Part shown: positions 26,392 through 32,921 of the stretch, in pieces
Layout of the letters: each line of letters starts with the position of its first letter
How positions within the stretch are numbered: the first letter of the stretch is position 1
Origin: Patulibacter minatonensis DSM 18081
Lineage (GTDB): Bacteria; Actinomycetota; Thermoleophilia; Solirubrobacterales; Solirubrobacteraceae
Reading direction: 5' to 3'
DNA length: 37,805 bases
Assembly: GCF_000519325.1 (NCBI RefSeq)
Contig: NZ_KI912613.1
Coordinates: 2,053,850-2,091,654, forward strand
Translations under genes and position numbers: made by a program
The notes under the pieces: generated by a model
The model's database searches: none
What the model was told of the DNA's origin: nothing
The model's input: only the letters and a program-made list of their open reading frames with translations

Positions 26392-26493
26392 TCAGCGGCC
26401 CCGGTCCTGCCGCTGCCTGCGCCGCAGCCGCAGCCACCCGCGGAGGCCCACGTACTCGCCGACGGGCGCGGGATCGCCGGGGTTGTTCATCAT
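26392..26493 (-). CDS. 33-residue basic small protein (candidate)
   Basis: Lies in the 383-bp gap between the cupin gene start and the bioD stop. It opens with tandem ATG ATG codons (26493 and 26490). All but one of its 33 sense codons end in G or C. The product begins MMNNPGDPAPVGEYVGLRGW and ends in an Arg/Gln-rich basic helix. No ribosome binding site or clear promoter is visible, and I recognise no family. Strong codon bias and a sensible amphipathic tail argue that it is real; short length and high genomic GC argue for caution. The remainder of this gap (26240-26391) holds nothing I can identify. Confidence 0.35.
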   Translation of the reverse strand: MMNNPGDPAPVGEYVGLRGWLRLRRRQRQDRGR

Positions 26494-26550
26494 CGTGAGC
26501 GCGGCCGCCGAGATGCTTTCTGCGCAGTCGGCGCGGTCGGCCGTCGGCGT

Positions 26551-27264
26551 TCAGCGGGCCACGGCCGACGCCACCCACGCCTGCACCGGCAACCCGTCGG
26601 TCGCCCGGGCCAGGGACGCCGGATCCATGGCGGTGCGGGGCAGGACGTCGACCGGCACGCCGGAGGACTCCGCGAGCGTCCGCCGGTTGTCGTCGGCGAG
26701 CGGGTCCCCGTCGTCCCACGGGGTCAGGACGACGCCCCGGACCTCCAGGCCCACGGCGCGCGCGGCCTCGAGCGTCAGCAGCACGTGGTTGATCGTCCCG
26801 AGGCCCGGACGCGCCGCGACGACGAGGGGCAGGCCGAGCTCCACCGCGAGCGCCCGCACGTCGGTGCCCCGCCGGTCGAACGGGACGAGCAGGCCGCCGA
26901 TGCCCTCGACGACGATCGTCCGCAGAGCGCCGTCGGGGGCGGTGCCCGCGGCGCGGACGGCGGCGACGAGGTCGGGCAGCCGCAGCTGGTCGCCGGCGAG
27001 CTCCGCGGCCAGGTGGGGCGACACCGCGGGGCCGTAGCGGCGTGGCGCGATCTCCTCGGGGTCCTGACCGGTGCAGCGGGCGAGCAGCTCGTGGTCGCGG
27101 CCGTGTGGCGGCGCGGGGTCGTCGAGCCCCGTGACCGCCGACTTGTGCGCGACGACGTCGACGCCGTCGGCCCGCAGGCGCGCGCAGATCGCGGCGGCGA
27201 GGACCGACTTGCCGACGTCGGTGTCCGTCGCGGTGACGAGGACGCCGTGGAGCGCCGGGCTCAC
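26551..27264 (-). CDS. bioD: Dethiobiotin synthetase
   Basis: A 237-residue ATP-dependent enzyme that closes the ureido ring of dethiobiotin from DAPA and CO2. The P-loop is TATDTDVGKS near residues 10-20 (the family usually reads GTDTGVGKT, so the second Gly is Asp here). Other marks are the catalytic lysine region VVAHKSAVTGLDD, the IVVEGIGGLLVPF block and VVAARPGLGTINHVLLTLEA. The GTG start overlaps the bioF stop (GTGA, 27264-27261). It is the last gene of the bioB-bioF-bioD unit. Confidence 0.94.
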   Translation of the reverse strand: MSPALHGVLVTATDTDVGKSVLAAAICARLRADGVDVVAHKSAVTGLDDPAPPHGRDHELLARCTGQDPEEIAPRRYGPAVSPHLAAELAGDQLRLPDLVAAVRAAGTAPDGALRTIVVEGIGGLLVPFDRRGTDVRALAVELGLPLVVAARPGLGTINHVLLTLEAARAVGLEVRGVVLTPWDDGDPLADDNRRTLAESSGVPVDVLPRTAMDPASLARATDGLPVQAWVASAVAR

Positions 27265-28484
27265 GCGGCCACCGCGTGACGGACGGCCGCGGCGACCTGC
27301 AGGCACGCGTCGCGCAGCTCGTCCTCGTCGTGGTCGGCCTGCACGGTCAGGCGCAGCCGGCACGTGCCGGCGGGGACCGTCGGGGGCCGGATGCCCTGGA
27401 GCAGGATCCCGGCGTCCAGGAGTTCGGCGGTGGCGGCCATCGTCGCCGCGGCCTCGCCGACGACGACCGGCACGATCGGTGATCCCGGGTCGACCGCGGA
27501 CGGGTCGATGCCGGGGACGGAGAGGTCGACCCCCGCTCCCCGGAGCGTCTCGCGGGCCAGCGCGGCGCGGGACCGGAGCCGGTCGGTGCGCTCCGGCTCG
27601 GCGGCCAGCACGTCGAGCGCGGCGAGCGCGGCGCCGGCGGTGGCCGGCGCGGGGGCGGTCGAGAAGATCACGGTCCGCGCGCGGTTGACGAGCCACGCGA
27701 TCACGTCGGGGTGCGCGGCGACGTACGCCCCGGAGGAGCCGAGGGCCTTGCCGAGCGTGCCGACGACCGCGTCGACCTCGCCCTCCAGGCCGGCGGCGGC
27801 GACCGACCCGGCGCCGCGCGGGCCGAGGCAGCCGGTGGCGTGGGCCTCGTCGACGACCAGCCGCGCCCCGTGGCGGCGGCAGACGTCGACGAGCTCGGCG
27901 AGCGGGGCGACGTCGCCGTCCATCGAGAACACGCCGTCGGTGACGACGAGCGCCGGCCGGCCGGGGCGGGCGCGCAGCTCGCGGTCGACGTGCTCGGCGT
28001 CGCCGTGGCGGTAGATCACGCGCTCGGCGCCGGACAGCCGCACGCCGTCGACGATCGAGGCGTGGTTCAGGGCGTCGGAGAGGACGACGCCGCCCTTCTC
28101 CGCGAGCGCCGTGATCACGCCGAGGTTCCCGAGGAAGCCGGCGCCGAACAGCAGCGCCGCGCCGGTGCCCTTGAGGGTCGCGAGGCGGTCCTCGAGCTCG
28201 CGGTGGATCGTCAGCGTGCCGGCGACGAGCCGCGAGGACCCGGAGCCCCCGCCATGCGCGAGCGCGGCCGCGGCCGCGCCCTCGCGCACGGCCGGGTGGC
28301 CCGCCAGGGCGAGGTAGTCGTTGCCGCAGAGGTGCAGCAGGTCGCGCCCGTCCACCCGGATTCGCGGGCCGACCGGGCCCTCGACGGTCCGCAGCGAGCG
28401 GAGCAGCCCCTCGTCCCGCAGGGCGTCGAGCCGCGCGCGCAGCAGCGGGTCGCCGTCGGCCGGACGGTGGGCGGGGACGGGCAT
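27261..28484 (-). CDS. bioF: 8-amino-7-oxononanoate synthase
   Basis: A 407-residue PLP enzyme of the alpha-oxoamine synthase family, joining pimeloyl thioester and L-alanine to give KAPA. Motifs are LCGNDYLALAGHP, GGGSGSSRLVAGT, LFGAGFLGNLGV, SDALNHASIVDG, DGVFSMDGDVAPL, LVVDEAHATGCLG and the PLP lysine in GTLGKALGSSGAY. The ATG at 28484 has GGGAG upstream. The glycine-rich sequences and the VDEAHA motif separate it from KBL and serine palmitoyltransferase, and the bio context settles the call. A strong hairpin separates it from bioB. Confidence 0.95.
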   Translation of the reverse strand: MPVPAHRPADGDPLLRARLDALRDEGLLRSLRTVEGPVGPRIRVDGRDLLHLCGNDYLALAGHPAVREGAAAAALAHGGGSGSSRLVAGTLTIHRELEDRLATLKGTGAALLFGAGFLGNLGVITALAEKGGVVLSDALNHASIVDGVRLSGAERVIYRHGDAEHVDRELRARPGRPALVVTDGVFSMDGDVAPLAELVDVCRRHGARLVVDEAHATGCLGPRGAGSVAAAGLEGEVDAVVGTLGKALGSSGAYVAAHPDVIAWLVNRARTVIFSTAPAPATAGAALAALDVLAAEPERTDRLRSRAALARETLRGAGVDLSVPGIDPSAVDPGSPIVPVVVGEAAATMAATAELLDAGILLQGIRPPTVPAGTCRLRLTVQADHDEDELRDACLQVAAAVRHAVAA

Positions 28485-28504
28485 CCCGTCGATGCTCCCA
28501 CCCG

Positions 28505-28526
28505 CCGCCGCGCGGCTGCGCGGCGG
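28505..28526. terminator. Hairpin in the bioB-bioF gap
   Basis: A perfect 9-bp stem, CCGCCGCGC/GCGCGGCGG, with a GGCT loop (plus-strand reading), in the 59-bp gap after bioB. No U-tract. It could be a partial terminator that lowers bioFD expression relative to bioB, or an mRNA stability element. Confidence 0.45.
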
Positions 28527-28543
28527 TCGGGGGTCTGCGGGGC

Positions 28544-29743
28544 TCAGACCGCGAGGCCCGGGGCGGACGGGGTCGGCTCGACCTCGTGCTCCGGCCAGCG
28601 GTTCTGGGCGCCGTCGGGACGCGGCGGGATCGTCTTCTTCTTCGTGTACCGCAGCTGCGTCGAGGGATCCCACTTGCGGATCGTGATGCCCGCGGCCTCG
28701 GCGTCCTCGGTCGTGTCGAGGTACGACTCGATGACGTTCGGCGTCTCGCCGTCGAGGAACCCGGAGCGGTTGTCCGGGCGCGGGTTCTTCCCGTTGTCGT
28801 CCTGCCGGGCGATGTTCAGCCCGAGCTCGCCGAACATCTTGCGGTCCTTCGGTGGGTCGGTGTTCAGCGTCGTGAGGAAGTTGCCCATCATCACGCCGTT
28901 GAGCCCGGCCTTGACCGCCAGGTGCTGCCACTCCTTGAGGTTCTCGGAGCGGCCGCCGCAGAGCCGCAGCAGCGCCTTGGGCAGGATCAGGCGGAAGATC
29001 GCGACCCACTTGATCGCCTCCCACGGATCCATGTGCTCGCGGTCGCCGAACTTCGTGCCCGGACGCGGGTTCAGGAGGTTGATCGGCACCGACGTGGGAT
29101 CGATCTCGGCGAGCTCGAACGCCATCTCGACGCGCTGCTCCTCGGACTCGCCGAGGTTCAGGATCCCGCCGACGCAGGTCTCGAGGCCGGCCTCGCGGAC
29201 CGCCTCGACGGTGCGCACGCGGCTCTCGTACCGGACGAGCGTGGAGACCTCGGGGTAGTACGAGCGGGCGGTCTCGACGTTGTGGTGGACGCGGTTGATG
29301 CCCGCGTCCTTCAGCTGCTTCGCGCGCTTGGCGTTGATGTGGCCGACCGACGCGCAGCGCTTGAGGTTCGTGTGCTCCGTGACGAGCCGGGCGCCCTCGA
29401 GCAGCTTCTCGAAGTCCCGGGGCGACAGGCCCTGGCCCTGCGTGACCATGCAGAAGCGGTGCGCGCCGCCGGCCTCGGCCGCCTTCGCGTGCTCGAGCAT
29501 CTGCTCGGGCTCCATCATCGCGTGCATCGGCGTCTCGGCCTCCGCGTACGTCGACTGGGCGCAGAAGCCGCAGTCCTCGGCGCAGCCGCCCGACTTCGCG
29601 TTGACGAGGGAACACATGTCCGTCGAATCACCGAAATGGTCCTGGCGGGCCTCCCAGGCCCGATCGACCAGCGCCAGGATGTCCTTCTGGTCGCGAAGAC
29701 GCCCGAGCTCCAGGGCCTCTTCGCGGGTGATGAGCGACGTCAT
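28544..29743 (-). CDS. bioB: Biotin synthase (radical SAM), with C-terminal extension
   Basis: A 399-residue radical SAM enzyme inserting sulfur into dethiobiotin. The 4Fe-4S ligands are C54, C58 and C61 in GGCAEDCGFCAQS. The Cys ligands for the 2Fe-2S sulfur-donor cluster appear in RFCMVTQG, KRCASVGH and LETCVGGILNLGE. VPINLLNPRPGTKF and NGVMMGNFLTT are also family-typical. E. coli BioB is 346 residues; here sequence continues well past the usual end with a tail rich in Asp, Pro and Lys (IRKWDPSTQLRYTKKKTIPP). The ATG at 29743 has no ribosome binding site and lies 7 nt after TAGGGT, predicting a leaderless mRNA. Confidence 0.95.
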   Translation of the reverse strand: MTSLITREEALELGRLRDQKDILALVDRAWEARQDHFGDSTDMCSLVNAKSGGCAEDCGFCAQSTYAEAETPMHAMMEPEQMLEHAKAAEAGGAHRFCMVTQGQGLSPRDFEKLLEGARLVTEHTNLKRCASVGHINAKRAKQLKDAGINRVHHNVETARSYYPEVSTLVRYESRVRTVEAVREAGLETCVGGILNLGESEEQRVEMAFELAEIDPTSVPINLLNPRPGTKFGDREHMDPWEAIKWVAIFRLILPKALLRLCGGRSENLKEWQHLAVKAGLNGVMMGNFLTTLNTDPPKDRKMFGELGLNIARQDDNGKNPRPDNRSGFLDGETPNVIESYLDTTEDAEAAGITIRKWDPSTQLRYTKKKTIPPRPDGAQNRWPEHEVEPTPSAPGLAV

Positions 29744-29750
29744 TCCCGGG

Positions 29751-29769
29751 ACCCTAGCTCCCCAGGGGA
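29751..29769 (-). promoter_or_regulatory. bioB leaderless promoter with adjacent palindrome
   Basis: TAGGGT (29756-29751, minus strand) ends 7 nt before the bioB ATG. Two bases upstream of it lies the perfect palindrome TCCCC-A-GGGGA (29759-29769), well placed for an operator. It does not resemble the BirA operator or the mycobacterial BioQ box I know, so the biotin regulator here is unknown. Confidence 0.45.
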
Positions 29770-29923
29770 CGAGACCGCGTGCCACCAGACGAGGATCTCC
29801 TCCCATCGTCGGGGTGGGGCGGGCCGCCGTACGCGGTCGTCGTGGCGCGGCGGCGCGCACCGGACGCCGTCGCGGACGGCCCGGCGGCTGCGTCGCGGCC
29901 CCCGGGTCCGCCGCGTGGTCCCG

Positions 29924-31414
29924 TCACCGCGGGCAGGTGCGGACGGTCGCCGCCACCCGGCGCGTCCGACCGTCCGCGAGCGTCACGAGCGCATCGATCC
30001 GGTGCGTCCGGCCGGCGCGCAGGCGGCTCGCCGCGATCCGGGCGGTGAAGGGCGACCGGCGCCGGCGGTCGACGACGCGGCGGTCGACGCGGACGTCGGC
30101 CCGCGCGACGAGCCGCCGGTCCGCGCCGGCGATCCGGACCACGACCGGTCCGGCCGCGCACCGGCGCCCGCGAGCGTCGCGGCCGGTGCGGGAGCCCGTC
30201 CGGAGCGCGACGCGGGGACGCCCCGCAGGGCGTCCCGCCGCGGGCGGCCGCAGGTAGGCCGCCGTCTGCCGCGCGACGAGCCGCTGGAGGTCGCCGAGCG
30301 CGATGTTCGCGTCGACGAGGTGGAGGCCCCAGCCGGGGTCCGGGAACGCGAGCAGGTCGCGGCTGCCGGTCGCCGTGTCGATCTTCAGGACGCGCGCGCC
30401 GTTCGCGGTCGCGCACCGGCCCGCGTAGCGGTCGGCCGTGCGCACCCACGGCGTGCCGGGCTGCGGCGGCAGGCCGCCGAACGTCGCGATCGCCCCGGCA
30501 CCGATGAGGCCGGCGGGGAACGGCGCGGTCGGGATCAGCGTCTCGAAGGTCGACCGGCGGTTCTCCGCGAGCGACGCCGGATTCGTGCACGCGACCTCGA
30601 CGTCCGACCGCGGCGGCAGGCCCGTCAGACGGTCGGTGGTGGTCGGCGGGCGACCGAACCGGGTGTCGGTCGGCGGGTCCTCGTCGAAGGTCGAGTACGC
30701 GATCACGCAGCCGGTCTGGTCGTCCCGCCGGCAGAGCGGCGTGTTCGCGAAGTCGCCGCCGCGGTCCTGTCCCCGCTTCACGAGGACGTTGCCGCCGAGC
30801 AGCACCGCGGAGACGAGCCTCGCGCGCATCGCCGGGTCCCCGTCGATCTGCTCGCGGATCAGGCGGCGCAGGATGCCGGTGCCCTGCGAGTGGCCGATCA
30901 GGACGACGCCGCGGCCGTGGTTGTCGTCGCGCAGGTAGGCCTTCCAGGCGGCGAGCACGTCGCCGTACGCGAGCTCCCGGGTGGCGTCGGTGAACCCGCC
31001 GAGGAAGATCCCGGGGACGGTGCCCTGACGGTAGAGCGGCGCGAAGACGCGGCACTGCTCCGAGAACCGCTGCGCCTGGAAGCGCGCGATGCCCTGGACT
31101 TCCGGGTCGGCCTCGCCGGAGGCCGACGGCCCGAGCTGGTTGGAGACCGTCGGGTAGACGTAGAAGCAGTCGACCGGGGCGCCGTCGTCGGGCTTCCCGG
31201 GGACGACGGTCGTGCTGCCGTCGGGGGCGACCACGGTCGTGTCGAGCGGCTCCCGGCAGGGGTCCGGGGCCTGTCCGGGGCGGCAGAGCCAGCCGGGGGA
31301 CGCGGCGTCCGACGGTGCCGGGACCGTCAGCAGGGCGCAGAGGACCGCGAGCAGCAGCCCTCCGAGGAGGGCCGTGGCGCGGAGCGCTGGTCGGGTCCGG
31401 GTCGAGCGGGGCAC
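29924..31414 (-). CDS. Secreted DUF3089 alpha/beta-hydrolase (lipase-like)
   Basis: A 496-residue protein with a GTG start, Arg-rich N-terminus and signal peptide (hydrophobic core 14-31, cut near SDAAS). DUF3089 features follow: a WLCRPG...DPC opening, DCFYVYPTVS, VFAPLYRQGT and the nucleophile elbow GHSQGT (catalytic Ser) in VVLIGHSQGTGILRRLI, then AVLLGGNVLV and HLVDANIALGDL near the domain end. About 100 further residues form an Arg-rich beta domain ending TCPR, unlike the hydrolase core and perhaps a wall-binding module. Substrate unknown; esters or lipids are likely. TAGCGT lies 6 nt before the GTG, predicting a leaderless transcript. Confidence 0.88.
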   Translation of the reverse strand: MPRSTRTRPALRATALLGGLLLAVLCALLTVPAPSDAASPGWLCRPGQAPDPCREPLDTTVVAPDGSTTVVPGKPDDGAPVDCFYVYPTVSNQLGPSASGEADPEVQGIARFQAQRFSEQCRVFAPLYRQGTVPGIFLGGFTDATRELAYGDVLAAWKAYLRDDNHGRGVVLIGHSQGTGILRRLIREQIDGDPAMRARLVSAVLLGGNVLVKRGQDRGGDFANTPLCRRDDQTGCVIAYSTFDEDPPTDTRFGRPPTTTDRLTGLPPRSDVEVACTNPASLAENRRSTFETLIPTAPFPAGLIGAGAIATFGGLPPQPGTPWVRTADRYAGRCATANGARVLKIDTATGSRDLLAFPDPGWGLHLVDANIALGDLQRLVARQTAAYLRPPAAGRPAGRPRVALRTGSRTGRDARGRRCAAGPVVVRIAGADRRLVARADVRVDRRVVDRRRRSPFTARIAASRLRAGRTHRIDALVTLADGRTRRVAATVRTCPR

Positions 31415-31420
31415 GACCGC

Positions 31421-31426
31421 ACGCTA
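31421..31426 (-). promoter_or_regulatory. -10 box of the DUF3089 gene (leaderless)
   Basis: TAGCGT on the minus strand followed by 6 nt and then GTG 31414. No ribosome binding site and no clear -35. Confidence 0.4.
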
Positions 31427-31484
31427 CTGGCGGGTAGGTCCCGGGTGGGGAACGTCGGCCGAACCCGGGCACCGGCCCGGCCGC

Positions 31485-32588
31485 TCAGGCCTCGGCGAGG
31501 CCGCGGAGCTCCGCCGTCCGGCGCTCCTCCGGCAGCAGCGCGAGCAGCCCCTCGAGCCGGGCGCGGTCCCCGATCGTCGCGCCGGCCCGCAGCAGCGTGT
31601 CGTCGCCGAAGGCCGGGACGAGGGTCCGCAGGACGTCGTCGTCCAGCGCCACCATCAGCCGGCCGAGGAGCTCCCACTGCTCGCGGCGCTCGAGCTCGGC
31701 GCCGGCCTCGGCCAGGGTCGCATGCGGGATCCCGTCGAGCAGCGGCCCGACGGCCTGCAGGTCGACGCGCGCGGCCACGTCGGCGAGGAACACGGGCGTC
31801 AGGCGCTCGACGATCGGAGCCGCGGCGGACCGCAGCTCGTCGTCGCCGCCCAGGAGCGCGGCGAGCGCCTCGATGCGCGCCCCGGACATCCGCTGGACCG
31901 CGTCGGTGACGCGCCGGAGCTGGTCGTCGCCGAGGTGGACGTTCAGGGAGACGATGTCGCCCCAGAGCCCGTGCTCGTCGGCGGCCTGCAGCAGCCCGTC
32001 GAGCCGGGCCTCCGACAGCATCCCGACGACGGCGTCGATCCGTGAGGCGTCCTCGATCACGACGCCGGAGCGCAGCAGGGCCTCGCCGTCGAAGCCGTCG
32101 AGCAGGTCGGCCACCACGTCGTCGGGCACGTAGCCCACGAACGCGCCGAGGACCACCCACTCCTCGCGCCGGCGCAGGTGCGCGCCGGCGTCGGCCATCG
32201 TCCTGCGGTCGATGCCGGCCAGCAGCGGCTGGACCTTGCGGATGTCGACGTGGCAGGCGACGTCGGCGAGGAAGTCCGGCGGCAGCCGCTTCGCGAGGTC
32301 CGCGGCCTTCTGTGGCGTCAGCAGCGCGGCGGCGCGCCCGCCGAGCACCGGGCCCATGACGTGCTGCGAGAGCTTCGCGGCGATCGGCCCGGGGACGAGG
32401 TCGCCGAGCTGGACGGCGCGCGAGAACTGCTCGCGGCTGCGGTCCAGGAGCCGGTCGGCGACGGCGTGCCGGAGCTCGCGGAGCTCCGCGGTGCCCGCGC
32501 CGTCGAGCACGTCGAGCTCGGACGGGTCGACCCCCAGGACGCGCGCGAGCCGCAGGACCTCGCCGCGGCGCTCCAGCGGCGTGCTCAT
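31485..32588 (-). CDS. Conserved hypothetical protein with two ~104-residue repeats
   Basis: A 367-residue cytosolic all-helical protein without signal or membrane segments. After an N-terminal region (1-100, beginning ERRGEVLRLARVLGVDPSELD) come two copies of one module at about 102-205 and 263-367. Both copies share FLADVAxxVD, a PLLxGI loop, an AEAGAxLxRREqWxLLG-like helix and LLRxGxxIxDxxRL. The helical hairpins resemble MgtE-N-like repeats, a weak likeness only. I recall similar uncharacterised proteins in other actinobacteria. Its ATG overlaps the stop of the 68-residue gene upstream (ATGA, 32588-32585), so the two are coupled. Function unknown. Confidence 0.82.
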   Translation of the reverse strand: MSTPLERRGEVLRLARVLGVDPSELDVLDGAGTAELRELRHAVADRLLDRSREQFSRAVQLGDLVPGPIAAKLSQHVMGPVLGGRAAALLTPQKAADLAKRLPPDFLADVACHVDIRKVQPLLAGIDRRTMADAGAHLRRREEWVVLGAFVGYVPDDVVADLLDGFDGEALLRSGVVIEDASRIDAVVGMLSEARLDGLLQAADEHGLWGDIVSLNVHLGDDQLRRVTDAVQRMSGARIEALAALLGGDDELRSAAAPIVERLTPVFLADVAARVDLQAVGPLLDGIPHATLAEAGAELERREQWELLGRLMVALDDDVLRTLVPAFGDDTLLRAGATIGDRARLEGLLALLPEERRTAELRGLAEA

Positions 32589-32791
32589 CCGACGAGCACC
32601 TTCCGGGCGACGCCGCGGAGGGGGCGCGGGATCGACCGCAGGCCGTCCTGCAGCGCGGCCTCGACCTCGGCGTCCTGCCGGCGCTCGGCGGCGACGACGA
32701 GCTCGAGCACGCGGTCTGCGACCTCGGGGCCGAGGGCGGTGATCCCGGCGGGTGGGCGGAACGGCGACGCGGCGGCAGGGGGCGGGGTCAT
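32585..32791 (-). CDS. 68-residue hypothetical protein coupled to the repeat protein
   Basis: ATG at 32791 with GGAG upstream; the stop overlaps the next ATG. The product has a Pro/Ala-rich start, then one predicted amphipathic helical region (PEVADRVLELVVAAERRQD to VEAALQDGLRSIP) and a basic end. No signal peptide, no known family. Tight coupling suggests a partner of the 367-residue repeat protein. In the 130-bp gap back to the LuxR-type gene, TAGCCT (32865-32860, minus strand) may be the -10 box of this pair. Confidence 0.6.
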   Translation of the reverse strand: MTPPPAAASPFRPPAGITALGPEVADRVLELVVAAERRQDAEVEAALQDGLRSIPRPLRGVARKVLVG

Positions 32792-32921
32792 CGCGGAGGC
32801 GCTCCGGGACCGGGGAGAAGACGACGCGCCGGGCCGGGAGCCGGTCCGGCGCGGGCCCCAGGCTACATCCCCGCAACATCGCTGCGGGAGGAGTTCGGCC
32901 GTTCGGCGGACGGCCCCGTGG

